From Metapseudomonas sp043392685 (lineage in GTDB: Bacteria; Pseudomonadota; Gammaproteobacteria; Pseudomonadales; Pseudomonadaceae): 64,000 nt of DNA. Of this stretch, positions 1-8,578 are shown piece after piece. A program made the translations under genes and the position numbers. The stretch is taken from NCBI GenBank assembly GCA_043392685.1, contig JBHZGM010000020.1; one strand, given 5' to 3'. Positions within the stretch are counted from its first letter, which is position 1. Each line of letters starts with the position of its first letter. The notes under the pieces are model-generated. The model did no database searches and had not been told where the DNA came from. It worked only from the letters and a program-made list of their open reading frames with translations.

Positions 1-150
1 GAATTGAGCAAGATCAATAGGATGCACGGCGGCAGCAGGGAGTGGGGGTTGGTTCGTTTGGCGACTGCCAATTTACCCACTTCCCTGACTGTCAACTCGC
101 TCTTCCCCCAGACTCCGCGAAGAACCAGAAAAAAGCGGTCTGCCCATCCT

Positions 151-1566
151 TTACTCCCCCATCAACTCCCTCACCGTCTCCCCCACGATCCGCACGGCGG
201 CTTCGATGCTCGGGGTGGGTTTGGAGGAGTAGTTCATCCGCAGGCAGTTCCGGTACTTGCCGGAGGCGGAGAAGATGCTGCCGGCGGCGATCTGCACGCC
301 TTTGGGCAACAGGACGCGGTTGAGCAGCAGGGTGTCGAAGTCCTCGGGCAGTTCCACCCAGAGCATGAAGCTGCCCTGGGGGCGGCTGGCGCGGGTGCCT
401 TCGGGGAAGTAGCGCATCACCCAGTCGATCATCTGGTCGCGGCTGTGCTGGTACTGGCTGCGCATGCGCCGCAGGTGCGGCTCGTAGTGGCCCTTGCCGA
501 TGAAGTCGGCCAGCGCCAGCTGCGGCTGGGTGGCGGTGGCGCCGGTGGAGATGTACTTCATGTGCAGCACCCGGTCGAGATAGCGGCCGGGGGCGATCCA
601 GCCGACGCGGATGCCCGGCGCCACGGTCTTGGAGAAGGAACTGCAGAGCAGCACGCGGCCGTCGGCGTCGAAGGATTTGATGGTGCGCGGGCGCGGGTAG
701 TGGTAGGCAAGGTCGCCGTAGACGTCGTCCTCGAGGATCGGCACGTCGTAGCGCTGGGCCAGGGTGACCAGGGCGCGCTTGCGGGCCTCCGGCATGATGT
801 AGCCGAGGGGGTTGTTGCAGTTGGGCGTGAGCTGGATCAGCTTGATCGGCCACTGCTCCAGGGCCATTTCCAGCGCCTCCAGGCTGATGCCGTTGAGCGG
901 GTCGGTGGGCAGTTCCAGGGCCTTCATGCCGAAGCCCTTCAAGGTCTGCATGGCGCCGTGGAAGCTCGGCGAGTCCACCGCGACTATGTCCCCCGGCTCG
1001 CACGTGGAGCGGATCGCCACCGACAGCGCCTCGTGGCAGCCGGTGGTGATGACGATATCGCTGGCGGGAATCTGGCAGCCGGAGTCCAGCGCCAGGCGCG
1101 CCACCTGTTCGCGCAGGGCCTGGGTGCCGTAGATGCTGTCGTAGTAGAGGCCGCTGCCGTCCTGGCGCCGGCTGATCTGGCCGAGGCTGCGCAGCAGCGG
1201 CTTCAAGGTCGGGCTGGTGATGTCCGGCATGCCACGGCCGAGTTGCAGCACGTTGTCCTTGGCGCTGCGCTTGATCAGGTCGAGTACGTCATTCCACTGC
1301 GAGACATCCACCGGTCGCTGCGGGGCGCGGCTGACCGCCGGCAACGCCGGAGCCTGACGGCGCGGCGGCACGAAGTAGCCGGACTTCGGCCTCGGTTCGG
1401 CCAGGCCACTGTCTTCGAGGATCCGGTAGGCCTGCTGCACCGTACTCAGGCTCACGCCGTGCTCCAGGCTCAGGGCACGTACCGAAGGCAATCGGTCGCC
1501 GGGGCGGTAATAGCCCTGTTCGATGCGTTCTCCCAGGGTTTCGGCCAGCTTGATGTAGAGCTTCAT
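151..1566 (-). CDS. MocR-type transcriptional regulator (GntR winged helix + aminotransferase-like domain)
   Basis: 471 residues. Residues 1-70 form a GntR winged helix-turn-helix (RPGDRLPSVRALS, then the wing with KSGYF). From about residue 100 to the end it is a fold-type I aminotransferase domain with the PLP lysine in SFSKTVAPGIR (K313) and the aspartate region ILEDDVYGDL (about 280). This is the MocR/PdxR/GabR architecture: a DNA-binding protein that uses PLP, or a PLP-amine adduct, as effector. It probably represses or activates the divergent DUF1127 gene and itself. The gap holds an array of ATCTGTAT/ATACAGAT half-sites. The substrate sensed cannot be read from sequence. The start follows a weak GGAGA-like site and gives the normal N-terminus of the family. 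Confidence 0.9.
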   Translation of the reverse strand: MKLYIKLAETLGERIEQGYYRPGDRLPSVRALSLEHGVSLSTVQQAYRILEDSGLAEPRPKSGYFVPPRRQAPALPAVSRAPQRPVDVSQWNDVLDLIKRSAKDNVLQLGRGMPDITSPTLKPLLRSLGQISRRQDGSGLYYDSIYGTQALREQVARLALDSGCQIPASDIVITTGCHEALSVAIRSTCEPGDIVAVDSPSFHGAMQTLKGFGMKALELPTDPLNGISLEALEMALEQWPIKLIQLTPNCNNPLGYIMPEARKRALVTLAQRYDVPILEDDVYGDLAYHYPRPRTIKSFDADGRVLLCSSFSKTVAPGIRVGWIAPGRYLDRVLHMKYISTGATATQPQLALADFIGKGHYEPHLRRMRSQYQHSRDQMIDWVMRYFPEGTRASRPQGSFMLWVELPEDFDTLLLNRVLLPKGVQIAAGSIFSASGKYRNCLRMNYSSKPTPSIEAAVRIVGETVRELMGE

Positions 1567-1604
1567 GACAGTCTCCCGAATCGGAACTTATCCCCGGCAG
1601 AACC

Positions 1605-1696
1605 ATTACAGATGGTCCTGAAACGGACGATTCAGATAGGAAATCACGCAATCTGTATGAAAAAAATATACAGATCGTGAATCTGTATTGTGATTT
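1605..1696. promoter_or_regulatory. Candidate MocR operator array in the divergent gap
   Basis: The octamer ATCTGTAT occurs at 1651-1658 and 1681-1688. Its reverse complement ATACAGAT is at 1668-1675, and degenerate copies lie at 1606-1613 (TTACAGAT) and 1630-1636. The inner copies form two overlapping palindromes (N9 and N5 spacers). A wider symmetry is present too, AAATCAC at 1641 and GTGATTT at 1690. Two direct repeats plus an inverted one are typical of MocR-family binding sites. That the adjacent regulator binds here is inferred from position. Confidence 0.6.
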
Positions 1697-1750
1697 CGCC
1701 GACGGACATCATGGTTCCACCCCGATCCACCACAGGGCATGAGGAACGCG

Positions 1751-1987
1751 ATGATGAACGGCATGAGCGACGTACGCCTGACTCTCCAGGCACGGGAACT
1801 GGAACAGGAGCAGCGCGCCACTGTTTCCCTCACACCGGCACGGCTGGGTGATCGCTGGAACCGTTTCTGGATGCGCCTGCACACCCGTCGCCGGCTCCTG
1901 GAGCTGGACGATCACGCCCTGAAGGACGTCGGCCTGAGCCGCCAGCAGGCGCTGGAGGAAGCCCTCAAACCGTTCTGGAAAGTCTAG
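1751..1987 (+). CDS. DUF1127 family small protein
   Basis: About 78 residues. The C-terminal half carries the DUF1127 signature: an arginine-rich segment (HTRRRLLELDDHALKDVG) followed by LSRQQALEEALKPFW. An ATG at 1739 is in frame, but GAGGAA at 1741-1746 is well placed for the ATG at 1751 or 1754, so the shorter start is preferred. DUF1127 proteins are small basic proteins. In some proteobacteria they affect RNA turnover or phosphate and carbon metabolism, and their role here is unknown. It is divergent from the MocR regulator and probably its target. It ends 4 bases into the converging next gene. Confidence 0.8.
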   Translation: MMNGMSDVRLTLQARELEQEQRATVSLTPARLGDRWNRFWMRLHTRRRLLELDDHALKDVGLSRQQALEEALKPFWKV

Positions 1988-2874
1988 GGCCAGGGTTTCC
2001 AGTCGCTGGACGACCGGTTCAGCGGCGCCTGCAACTTCGCGAATCCCGGCTGCTTCTGGAGCTTGCCCAGCGCCTCCATCAGGTGCCGGTCCACATGGGC
2101 GCCGCGCAGGTTGTCCGGCACCAGCCAGCGCACCGGATAGAGACCGAAATCCTCGGCCCGCAACTGTTCACGCAGGCCCAGGCGGTCGATTTCGTGCTCG
2201 GTCTGGTTCACAGAGAACACGTAGCCGTCGATGCGCCCGCGCAGCAGCTTTTGCAGGCTGGCCTCGATGTTGTTGCCGGAGAGGGCCGGGAACCCCAGCC
2301 AGGGGGCGTGGGCGCGATCGGTCTCGATCCGATAGGGATAGGCCAGGGCGCGCAAGGCCGGGGGTACGGTGGGCGCGGCGAGTTGTTCCTGCAATTCGTC
2401 CAGCCGCCAGCTCCGCCCCAACAGGGGCTTGAGCTGCGTCTGCTGAGCGGCGTCCATGCCGCTGGCGGCCAGTCGCTCGGCACTGAGCACATGGGCCGGG
2501 TCGAGCAACTGGGCGACGCTGAGGTCACTGCCACGCTGGGTGAACAGGCCGAAGCGCACCTGCCAGAGGCGGCCCGAGCCATAGCGCAAACCGGCCGGCA
2601 GGCGCGGCAGATTGCCAAGAAAGGGCACCTGGAATTCGCACTGGCCGTTCTGCAGCAGATGGAAGGTGCGGGCGAAGGGGGTGATCTGCAGCTCGAAGTC
2701 GATGTCCGGCAATTGCGCGTCCAACGCGCGGAGCAGATCCGGCAGGGGGCCACTGCCGTTCGCCTCGGCCAGCCCCGGCATCTCGGCCACCGCCACTCGC
2801 CACTGCTCGGCGCCCGTGACCACGTGGGCCCAGGCCAGGCACAGGCTGAGGCAGAGCAGCGGAAGTCGGCGCAT
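1984..2874 (-). CDS. Periplasmic substrate-binding protein, SBP_bac_3-like (orphan)
   Basis: 296 residues. The signal peptide runs to about residue 22 (LCLSLCLAWAHVVTGA, then AEQ). The rest resembles the two-lobed extracellular solute-binding fold of amino-acid type, with a diverged sequence (PLPDLLRALDAQLPDIDFELQ; a C-terminal lobe with GRIDGYVFSVN). No permease or ATPase gene is nearby, so it may serve a transporter elsewhere or act as a sensor. It is followed upstream on the same strand by a second protein of the same superfamily (2988-3743). The two are not close copies. The ligand is unknown. Confidence 0.75.
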   Translation of the reverse strand: MRRLPLLCLSLCLAWAHVVTGAEQWRVAVAEMPGLAEANGSGPLPDLLRALDAQLPDIDFELQITPFARTFHLLQNGQCEFQVPFLGNLPRLPAGLRYGSGRLWQVRFGLFTQRGSDLSVAQLLDPAHVLSAERLAASGMDAAQQTQLKPLLGRSWRLDELQEQLAAPTVPPALRALAYPYRIETDRAHAPWLGFPALSGNNIEASLQKLLRGRIDGYVFSVNQTEHEIDRLGLREQLRAEDFGLYPVRWLVPDNLRGAHVDRHLMEALGKLQKQPGFAKLQAPLNRSSSDWKPWP

Positions 2875-2987
2875 GGAACCCCCGGGAGCGAGCGGTACGC
2901 CTGAGTATAGGTGCGCCCTTCAGCGCAGCAGGCTGGCCATGCTCCGCCCCAACGCCCACGGCGACTGGAGGCATTCGCGCGATCTGC

Positions 2988-3743
2988 TCAGGGAAGCGGC
3001 ACGCCGTAAGGCTTTGCGAGTTTCGCCAGCCGACCATCGGCACGCATTTGCCGCAGCATCCGGCCAATGTCATCGCGGAGCTGGCGGTGGGCTTCGCCCC
3101 TGGGCAGGGCGAAATAGCCCACCTGGGTGTCGATGGTGGGCGTGAGGCGATGCACCTTGTCGGCGATACCCAGCACTTCGATGCACGCCCGCGAGTCCCG
3201 TTCGTTGGTGGCGGCCAGGTCGACGCGCCCTGCCATCAGCAGCTTGAACGCATGCTCCACCGAGGGCGCGACGTGATGGTCGAGCTGGCCGCGCATGGCC
3301 TCGAAGCGTTCGCCGTAGATCCAGCCGTGGATGATGGCGATGCGTTTCCCCATCAGGCTGGCCAGGGTGCCGTCCCAGCTGCTGGCCGAATCCGTGCGGG
3401 CATAGAAGACGACGCTGTCGCGGTAGAAACCGGGTTCGGCGAACTGGAAGCGACGCTCCCGCGCCGCAGTCCGGTAGGGGCCGATCAGCACGTCGGCGCG
3501 GCCCTCCTCCACCAGCTTCTGCGCGCGTGCCCAGGGGTAGAGCTCGAAGCGCACCTGATGGCCCAGCTCATCGGCGATCACGCGCAGGGCATCGACGCCC
3601 AGCCCACGTGGCTCACCGCTGCGGTCAAGGACAAAGAGTCCGGGGAAATCGGTGCCGACGGCGAGCAATTCCCGGCCATTGGCGAAGGGGACCAGGCCCA
3701 GCACCCAGAGGATGAAACAGAGGGTGCGGAAAGTCAGGCGCAT
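2988..3743 (-). CDS. Periplasmic amino-acid-type substrate-binding protein (SBP_bac_3), orphan
   Basis: 251 residues with a signal peptide (MRLTFRTLCFILWVLGLVPF to about residue 23). Typical SBP_bac_3 segments are present: GLGVDALRVIADELGHQVRF, the hinge ADVLIGPYRTAARERRF, and the second lobe LMGKRIAIIHGW. The family binds polar amino acids or similar small molecules in the periplasm for ABC importers or sensor kinases. No transport genes adjoin it. Related orphan proteins are numerous in pseudomonads. The ligand cannot be assigned. Confidence 0.85.
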   Translation of the reverse strand: MRLTFRTLCFILWVLGLVPFANGRELLAVGTDFPGLFVLDRSGEPRGLGVDALRVIADELGHQVRFELYPWARAQKLVEEGRADVLIGPYRTAARERRFQFAEPGFYRDSVVFYARTDSASSWDGTLASLMGKRIAIIHGWIYGERFEAMRGQLDHHVAPSVEHAFKLLMAGRVDLAATNERDSRACIEVLGIADKVHRLTPTIDTQVGYFALPRGEAHRQLRDDIGRMLRQMRADGRLAKLAKPYGVPLP

Positions 3744-3796
3744 GTCCGCGAGCCTCGGTCGACTGCTATTTCAGAGCCTAGCAGCCGGCACCGGGC

Positions 3797-4291
3797 TCAG
3801 CCCGGCAGCTCGCGCCAGGTGAGGTACACGCGCAGGTCGAATTCCAGCTGGTGGTAGCCGGGCAGCATGTGCTCGCACAGCTGATAGAACGCCTTGGTGT
3901 GGTCGCGTTCCTTCAGGTGCGCCAGCTCGTGGACCAGAATCATCCGCAGGAACTCCGGCGCAGCCTCCTTGAACAGCGAGGCGACGCGGATTTCCTTCTT
4001 CGCCTTGAGCTTGCCGCCCTGCACCCGCGAGATGGCCGTGTTGAGACCGAGGGCCTTGTGCACCACATCCAGCTTGTTGTCGTAGAGCACCTTGTCCGGG
4101 GCCGGGGCGTTGCGCAGATGCTCCTGCTTCAGGGCCATCGCGTAGCTGTACAGCGCCTTGTCGCTCTGCACGTCGTGGCGCCCCGGATACTTGCGTTCCA
4201 GGTACTCGCCGAGGCGGCCGGCGGCCATCATCTGCGCCACCTGTTCCTGAAGGTGGGCCGGGTAGCCGCGGAGGTACTTGAGACTGATCAT
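3797..4291 (-). CDS. YgjP-type zinc metallopeptidase domain protein
   Basis: 164 residues. The zinc-binding HELAH motif is at residues 121-125 (RMILVHELAHLKERDH) with a further histidine at 131, the pattern of the YgjP/WLM-like gluzincin family (formerly DUF45). There is no signal peptide, so it is probably cytoplasmic. The substrate is unknown. It lies about 200 bases downstream of fba on the same strand but beyond the fba terminator, so it is probably transcribed separately. As I recall, a homologue sits beside the aldolase gene in P. aeruginosa (PA0556 region). Confidence 0.85.
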   Translation of the reverse strand: MISLKYLRGYPAHLQEQVAQMMAAGRLGEYLERKYPGRHDVQSDKALYSYAMALKQEHLRNAPAPDKVLYDNKLDVVHKALGLNTAISRVQGGKLKAKKEIRVASLFKEAAPEFLRMILVHELAHLKERDHTKAFYQLCEHMLPGYHQLEFDLRVYLTWRELPG

Positions 4292-4451
4292 GGCAAAGCA
4301 GATGGGAATGGAAAGCGCGACAGTCTACCCGAGCACAGCGTTGTGCGAGCACCTGCCGGACCACTAGCCGGCGACGTGGCTGCCCGCTGACTCGTCTCGC
4401 CCTACGCCAACCTGTGTTTTCCCTGCGGGTTTCCGGTGTTCCCGGATACGA

Positions 4452-4480
4452 AAGAGCCCCGCAATGCGGGGCTCTTCGTG
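4452..4480 (-). terminator. Rho-independent terminator of fba
   Basis: Perfect 11-bp stem, 4452-4462 with 4466-4476 (AAGAGCCCCGC), and a 3-nt loop. It lies 18 bases past the fba stop codon. The minus-strand tail ends in T's from the stem foot (CTCTTTCG). Confidence 0.9.
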
Positions 4481-4493
4481 AAGCACTACGGGA

Positions 4494-5558
4494 TCAGTTG
4501 ACCTTGGCGGCCAGCTCGCCCTTGGCGTAGCGCTGGAACATGCCTTCCAGGGAGATCGGCTTGATCTTGGAGGCATTGCCGGCAGTGCCGAAGGCTTCGT
4601 AGCGGGCGATGCAGATGTCGCGCATGGCTTCGATGGTCTTGGCGAAGTATTTGCGTGGGTCGAACTCGGCCTTGTTCTGCGCCAGGAAGCGACGGATGGC
4701 ACCGGTGGAAGCCAGGCGCAGGTCGGTGTCGATGTTCACCTTGCGCACGCCGTGCTTGATGCCCTCGACGATTTCCTCGACCGGCACGCCGTAGGTTTCC
4801 TTAATGTCGCCGCCGAACTCGTTGATGATCGCCAGCCAGTCCTGCGGAACCGAGGAAGAACCGTGCATCACCAGGTGGGTGTTGGGGATGCGCTTGTGGA
4901 TTTCCTTGATGCGGTCGATGGCGAGGATGTCGCCGGTCGGCGGCTTGGTGAACTTGTAGGCGCCGTGGCTGGTGCCGATGGCGATGGCCAGGGCGTCCAC
5001 CTGAGTCTTCTTGACGAAGTCGGCGGCTTCTTCCGGATCGGTCAGCATCTGGCTGTGGTCCAGGATGCCTTCGGCGCCAACGCCGTCTTCCTCACCGGCC
5101 TGGCCGGTTTCCAGGGAACCCAGGCAGCCCAGCTCACCTTCCACGGACACGCCACAGGCGTGGGCGAAGGCAACGGTCTGCTGGGTGACGCGCACGTTGT
5201 ATTCGTAGTCGGACGGGGTCTTGCCGTCTTCGCGCAGGGAGCCGTCCATCATCACCGAGGAGAAGCCCAGCTGGATGGAGCGCTGGCAGACGTCAGGGCT
5301 GGTGCCGTGGTCCTGGTGCATGCACACCGGGATGTGCGGGAATTCTTCGATGGCAGCCAGGATCAGGTGGCGCAGGAAGGGGGCGCCGGCGTATTTGCGG
5401 GCACCGGCGGAGGCCTGCACGATCACCGGGGAATCGGTCTTGTCGGCCGCTTCCATGATGGCGCGCATCTGTTCCAGGTTGTTGACGTTGAAAGCCGGTA
5501 CGCCGTAGCCGAATTCGGCGGCGTGATCCAGCATCTGGCGCATGCTGATGAGTGCCAT
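4494..5558 (-). CDS. fba: Class II fructose-1,6-bisphosphate aldolase
   Basis: 354 residues. It cleaves or forms fructose-1,6-bisphosphate from dihydroxyacetone phosphate and glyceraldehyde-3-phosphate. In pseudomonads the main role is gluconeogenic. The class II signature VCMHQDHGTSPDVCQ holds the zinc histidine and catalytic aspartate (H81, D83, H84), and the second zinc region is VMHGSSSVPQDW. The length is that of the Calvin-type (IIB) subgroup. It lies downstream of pgk and two small lipoproteins on the same strand. The 121-base gap upstream contains a hairpin (GCCTGCC/GGCAGGC at 5602-5620), so it may have its own promoter. Confidence 0.97.
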   Translation of the reverse strand: MALISMRQMLDHAAEFGYGVPAFNVNNLEQMRAIMEAADKTDSPVIVQASAGARKYAGAPFLRHLILAAIEEFPHIPVCMHQDHGTSPDVCQRSIQLGFSSVMMDGSLREDGKTPSDYEYNVRVTQQTVAFAHACGVSVEGELGCLGSLETGQAGEEDGVGAEGILDHSQMLTDPEEAADFVKKTQVDALAIAIGTSHGAYKFTKPPTGDILAIDRIKEIHKRIPNTHLVMHGSSSVPQDWLAIINEFGGDIKETYGVPVEEIVEGIKHGVRKVNIDTDLRLASTGAIRRFLAQNKAEFDPRKYFAKTIEAMRDICIARYEAFGTAGNASKIKPISLEGMFQRYAKGELAAKVN

Positions 5559-5679
5559 GGTGTTTCAGTCTCCCGATTGGGTGGGCTGTCAAATTGCAAA
5601 GCCTGCCGCAGGGGCAGGCCGGGTTCAAGTTCCGGTGAGGAGCGGTCATCCGCCGACGCCGGGGAAAATCAAAATCGAA

Positions 5680-5997
5680 TCAGGGCGCCTTGCAGCCGCG
5701 ACCGATCAGGTCGTCGGTCGAGGCCCAGTAGACCAGGCCCTCATCGCCCTTGGTGTGGAAGGCCAGGTTGCCGTCGCTGTAGAGCGCACCGGAGGCTGAA
5801 GCTTCCCGCTTCAGGCGGTGGACGATATCGCCGCCGCCCAGACGCAGGTCGACGCTCTCCCTGCTCGCATCGGCAAAGCGCCAGAGCACTTCGGCCTGGC
5901 TGTCGCAGATCCAGTGCGTCCAGTCATCGCTGGGCGCCTGCCGACCGGCACAACCGGCCAGCAATGCGAAGCCCGCGAGGGCGAACCATCCTTTCAT
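5680..5997 (-). CDS. Small lipoprotein with MliC-like (C-type lysozyme inhibitor) domain
   Basis: 105 residues. An upstream in-frame ATG exists at 6090, but AAGGAG lies just ahead of the ATG at 5997, and that start gives a clean lipoprotein signal (MKGWFALAGFALLAGCAG, lipobox LAGC). The mature part resembles the MliC/PliC fold: an early WICD cysteine, the segment ASGALYSDGNLAFHTKGDEG, and a closing GRGC cysteine that could form a disulfide. MliC proteins sit in the outer membrane and inhibit C-type lysozyme. The fit is by pattern only. It lies between pgk and fba, next to another small lipoprotein. Confidence 0.7.
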   Translation of the reverse strand: MKGWFALAGFALLAGCAGRQAPSDDWTHWICDSQAEVLWRFADASRESVDLRLGGGDIVHRLKREASASGALYSDGNLAFHTKGDEGLVYWASTDDLIGRGCKAP

Positions 5998-6043
5998 CCA
6001 TGTCTCCTTGGGGACGGCTCCGGCCATCCGCGCACTGCGCCAA

Positions 6044-6238
6044 TCACGGGCAATGCTGTTGTCCTTCGTTGCGCTCAGCGGGATCGCCACTGGCCTGCGC
6101 CTCTACCCGCTGGTCGTCCTGATTGCTCGGGAGCACGATCTGAGGCGGGCTCACCACTTCGCAAGTGCTGGACGGCCTGCCGCCGGTACAACCGGCAAGT
6201 CCACCCCAGAGAATCAGCAGAATCGCAGCGTAACGCAT
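6044..6238 (-). CDS. Small hypothetical lipoprotein
   Basis: 64 residues with a lipoprotein signal peptide (MRYAAILLILWGGLAGCTGG; lipobox LAGC at residues 14-17) and a short, proline- and charge-rich mature part. A strong AAGGAG site lies 8 bases ahead of the start. I recognise no domain. It sits directly downstream of pgk and upstream of the MliC-like lipoprotein, all on the minus strand, so the two lipoproteins are probably co-transcribed. Confidence 0.65.
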   Translation of the reverse strand: MRYAAILLILWGGLAGCTGGRPSSTCEVVSPPQIVLPSNQDDQRVEAQASGDPAERNEGQQHCP

Positions 6239-6304
6239 GGCAGGTACTCCTTTTCGCGGGCCCTGTTCAAGGGACCGCGGGGCCCTGCCATGGTTTAGGC
6301 CGTT

Positions 6305-7465
6305 TTACTTGGCGCGCTGTTCCAGCACCTCGACGGCCGGCAGCACCTTGCCCTCGACGAACTCGAGGAAAGCACCGCCGCCAGTGGAGATGTAGGAAAT
6401 CTGCTCGCCCACGCCGTACTTGTCGATCGCCGCCAGGGTGTCGCCACCACCGGCGATGGAGAAGGCCGGGCTCTCGGCGATGGCCAGGGCCAGGGCCTTG
6501 GTGCCGTTGCCGAACTGGTCGAACTCGAACACACCCACCGGACCGTTCCAGAGGATGGTGCGGGAGGACTTCAGCAGCTCGGCGAACTGGGCGGCGGTCT
6601 GCGGGCCGATGTCCAGGATCATGTCGTCGTCGGCCACGTCCGCGATGGCCTTGACGGTAGCCGCGGCGCTTTCAGCGAACTCCTTGGCAACCACCACGTC
6701 CACCGGCAGCGGCACGCTGACCTTGGCGGCGATGGCCTTGGCGGTGTCCACCAGGTCGGCTTCGTACAGGGACTTGCCCACCTTGTAGCCGGCAGCGGCG
6801 AGGAAGGTGTTGGCGATGCCGCCGCCGACGATCAGCTGGTCGCAGATCTGCGACAGCGAGTTCAGCACGTCGAGCTTGGTGGAAACCTTGGAGCCGGCAA
6901 CGATGGCGGCCATCGGACGGGCCGGGTTGCCCAGGGCCTTGCCCAGGGCTTCCAGTTCGGCGGCCAGCAGGGGGCCGGCTGCGGCCACCTTGGCGAACTT
7001 GGCCACGCCGTGGGTGGAGCCCTCGGCGCGGTGGGCGGTGCCAAAGGCGTCCATCACGAAGACGTCGCACAGGGCGGCGTACTGTTGGGCCAGCTCGTCG
7101 GCGTTCTTCTTCTCGCCCTTGTTGAAGCGCACGTTCTCGAACAGCACCACCTGGCCGGGGGCAACGTCGACGCCGCCCAGGTAATCGGCCACCAGCGGAA
7201 CCTCACGGCCCAGGGCCCTGGACAGGTACTCGGCCACGGGCTTGAGGCTGTTCTCTGCGGAGAACTCGCCCTCGGTGGGACGGCCCAGGTGGGAGCAGAC
7301 CATTACCGCCGCGCCCTTCTCCAGTGCCAGCTTGATGGTCGGCAGGGACGCGAGGATGCGCGCATCGCTCTTCACGACGCCGTCCTTCACCGGCACGTTG
7401 AGATCCTCACGGATCAGCACGCGCTTACCCTGGAGGTCGAGGTCGGTCATTTTCAACACGGTCAT
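6305..7465 (-). CDS. pgk: Phosphoglycerate kinase
   Basis: 386 residues. It makes ATP and 3-phosphoglycerate from 1,3-bisphosphoglycerate, reversibly. Family blocks are clear: the N-terminal VLIREDLNVPVKDG, SHLGRPTEGEF, the hinge and nucleotide region IVAGSKVSTKLDVL, the C-terminal GPVGVFEFDQFGNGT, and SIAGGGDTLAAIDK. The length is normal for the bacterial enzyme. It lies 28 bases downstream of epd on the same strand, as in the epd-pgk-fba clusters of many gammaproteobacteria. Confidence 0.98.
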   Translation of the reverse strand: MTVLKMTDLDLQGKRVLIREDLNVPVKDGVVKSDARILASLPTIKLALEKGAAVMVCSHLGRPTEGEFSAENSLKPVAEYLSRALGREVPLVADYLGGVDVAPGQVVLFENVRFNKGEKKNADELAQQYAALCDVFVMDAFGTAHRAEGSTHGVAKFAKVAAAGPLLAAELEALGKALGNPARPMAAIVAGSKVSTKLDVLNSLSQICDQLIVGGGIANTFLAAAGYKVGKSLYEADLVDTAKAIAAKVSVPLPVDVVVAKEFAESAAATVKAIADVADDDMILDIGPQTAAQFAELLKSSRTILWNGPVGVFEFDQFGNGTKALALAIAESPAFSIAGGGDTLAAIDKYGVGEQISYISTGGGAFLEFVEGKVLPAVEVLEQRAK

Positions 7466-7493
7466 GGGGTCAGTCCTTCACGGGGGCTGGTGG

Positions 7494-8543
7494 TTAACGA
7501 GAAGCAGCGGAAACCCGCAGATAGTGCTCTGCGGTGTCGAGCATACGGTTGGCGAACCCCCATTCGTTGTCGAACCAGGCCAGCAGGTTGACCAGGCGCG
7601 GGCCGGACACGCGGGTCTGGCTGCCGTCGACGATGGCGGAATGGGGATCGTGGTTGAAATCGCAGCTGGCGTGAGGCAGCTCGGTGTAGGCCAGCAGGCC
7701 CTTCAGCGGGCCGCTTTCGGCGGCCTCGCGAAGCACCCGGTTGATCTCGGCGGCCGAAGTGTCGCGGGCGGTCTGCAGGGTGATGTCCAGACAGGACACG
7801 TTCACCGTCGGCACGCGGATGGCCTTGGCCTGGATGCGCCCGGCCAGTTCCGGCAGCAGGCGCTCGATGCCACGGGCCAGGCCAGTGGATACCGGGATCA
7901 CCGACTGGAAGGCAGAGCGGGTGCGGCGCAGGTCTTCGTGGTGGTAGGCGTCAATCACGGGCTGGTCATTCATCGCCGAGTGGATGGTGGTAATGGAGAC
8001 GTACTCCAGACCCACGGACTCGTTGAGAAGTTTCAGCAGGGGCACACCACAGTTGGTGGTGCAGGACGCGTTGGAGACCAGTTTCTCGGCGCCGCTCAGG
8101 CTGTCCTGGTTGACGCCGTAGACGATGGTGGCGTCGATATCCGATTCGCTGGACATGGGCTGGGACAGGAGCACGCGGGGTGCGCCGGCGGCCAGGAAGC
8201 GCGCGGCCTGCTGGCGATGGGTGTACTGGCCGGAGCATTCCAGCACCAGGTCCACGCCCAGGGCGGCCCAGTCGATGCCTTCCGGTTCGGCACTACGCAA
8301 TACCTTCACGCAGTCGCCGTTGATGTGCAGGCAATCGCCGTCCACCCGCACTTCGCCGGGGAAGCGGCCGTGGGTGGAGTCGAAGCGGGTCAGGTATTCG
8401 ATGCTGGCCTGGTCGGCCAGGTCGTTCAGCGCGACGATCTCGAAGCTCGCCCCGCCACTGCGCTCATGGAGCGCGCGCAGCACGCAGCGGCCGATGCGGC
8501 CGTAGCCGTTGAGGGCGACTTTGAAGGGGCGATTGCTTGGCAT
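7494..8543 (-). CDS. epd: D-erythrose-4-phosphate dehydrogenase (GAPDH-like)
   Basis: 349 residues from the ATG at 8543; a longer frame to 8606 would run into the REP element. The NAD-binding start is VALNGYGRIGRCVLRAL and the catalytic cysteine is in SNASCTTNC (C161). Epd oxidises erythrose-4-phosphate to 4-phosphoerythronate, the first step toward pyridoxal phosphate through the DXP-dependent route. The gene order tktA-epd-pgk matches Epd rather than glycolytic GAPDH, since transketolase makes or uses erythrose-4-phosphate. A GAPDH assignment cannot be wholly excluded from sequence alone. Confidence 0.9.
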   Translation of the reverse strand: MPSNRPFKVALNGYGRIGRCVLRALHERSGGASFEIVALNDLADQASIEYLTRFDSTHGRFPGEVRVDGDCLHINGDCVKVLRSAEPEGIDWAALGVDLVLECSGQYTHRQQAARFLAAGAPRVLLSQPMSSESDIDATIVYGVNQDSLSGAEKLVSNASCTTNCGVPLLKLLNESVGLEYVSITTIHSAMNDQPVIDAYHHEDLRRTRSAFQSVIPVSTGLARGIERLLPELAGRIQAKAIRVPTVNVSCLDITLQTARDTSAAEINRVLREAAESGPLKGLLAYTELPHASCDFNHDPHSAIVDGSQTRVSGPRLVNLLAWFDNEWGFANRMLDTAEHYLRVSAASR

Positions 8544-8578
8544 GGTGCGCTCGCAGGACCGGGAGAGGTAGGAAACCC

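Noticed and set aside
1..150. Possible gene end at the window start
   Set aside because: Open frames here run antisense into the MocR gene and show no family features; nothing could be supported.
5598..5625. GCCTGCC/GGCAGGC hairpin upstream of fba as a riboswitch or terminator
   Set aside because: Only a 7-bp stem with a weak T tail on the minus strand (TTTGCAATTT); not enough to call either.
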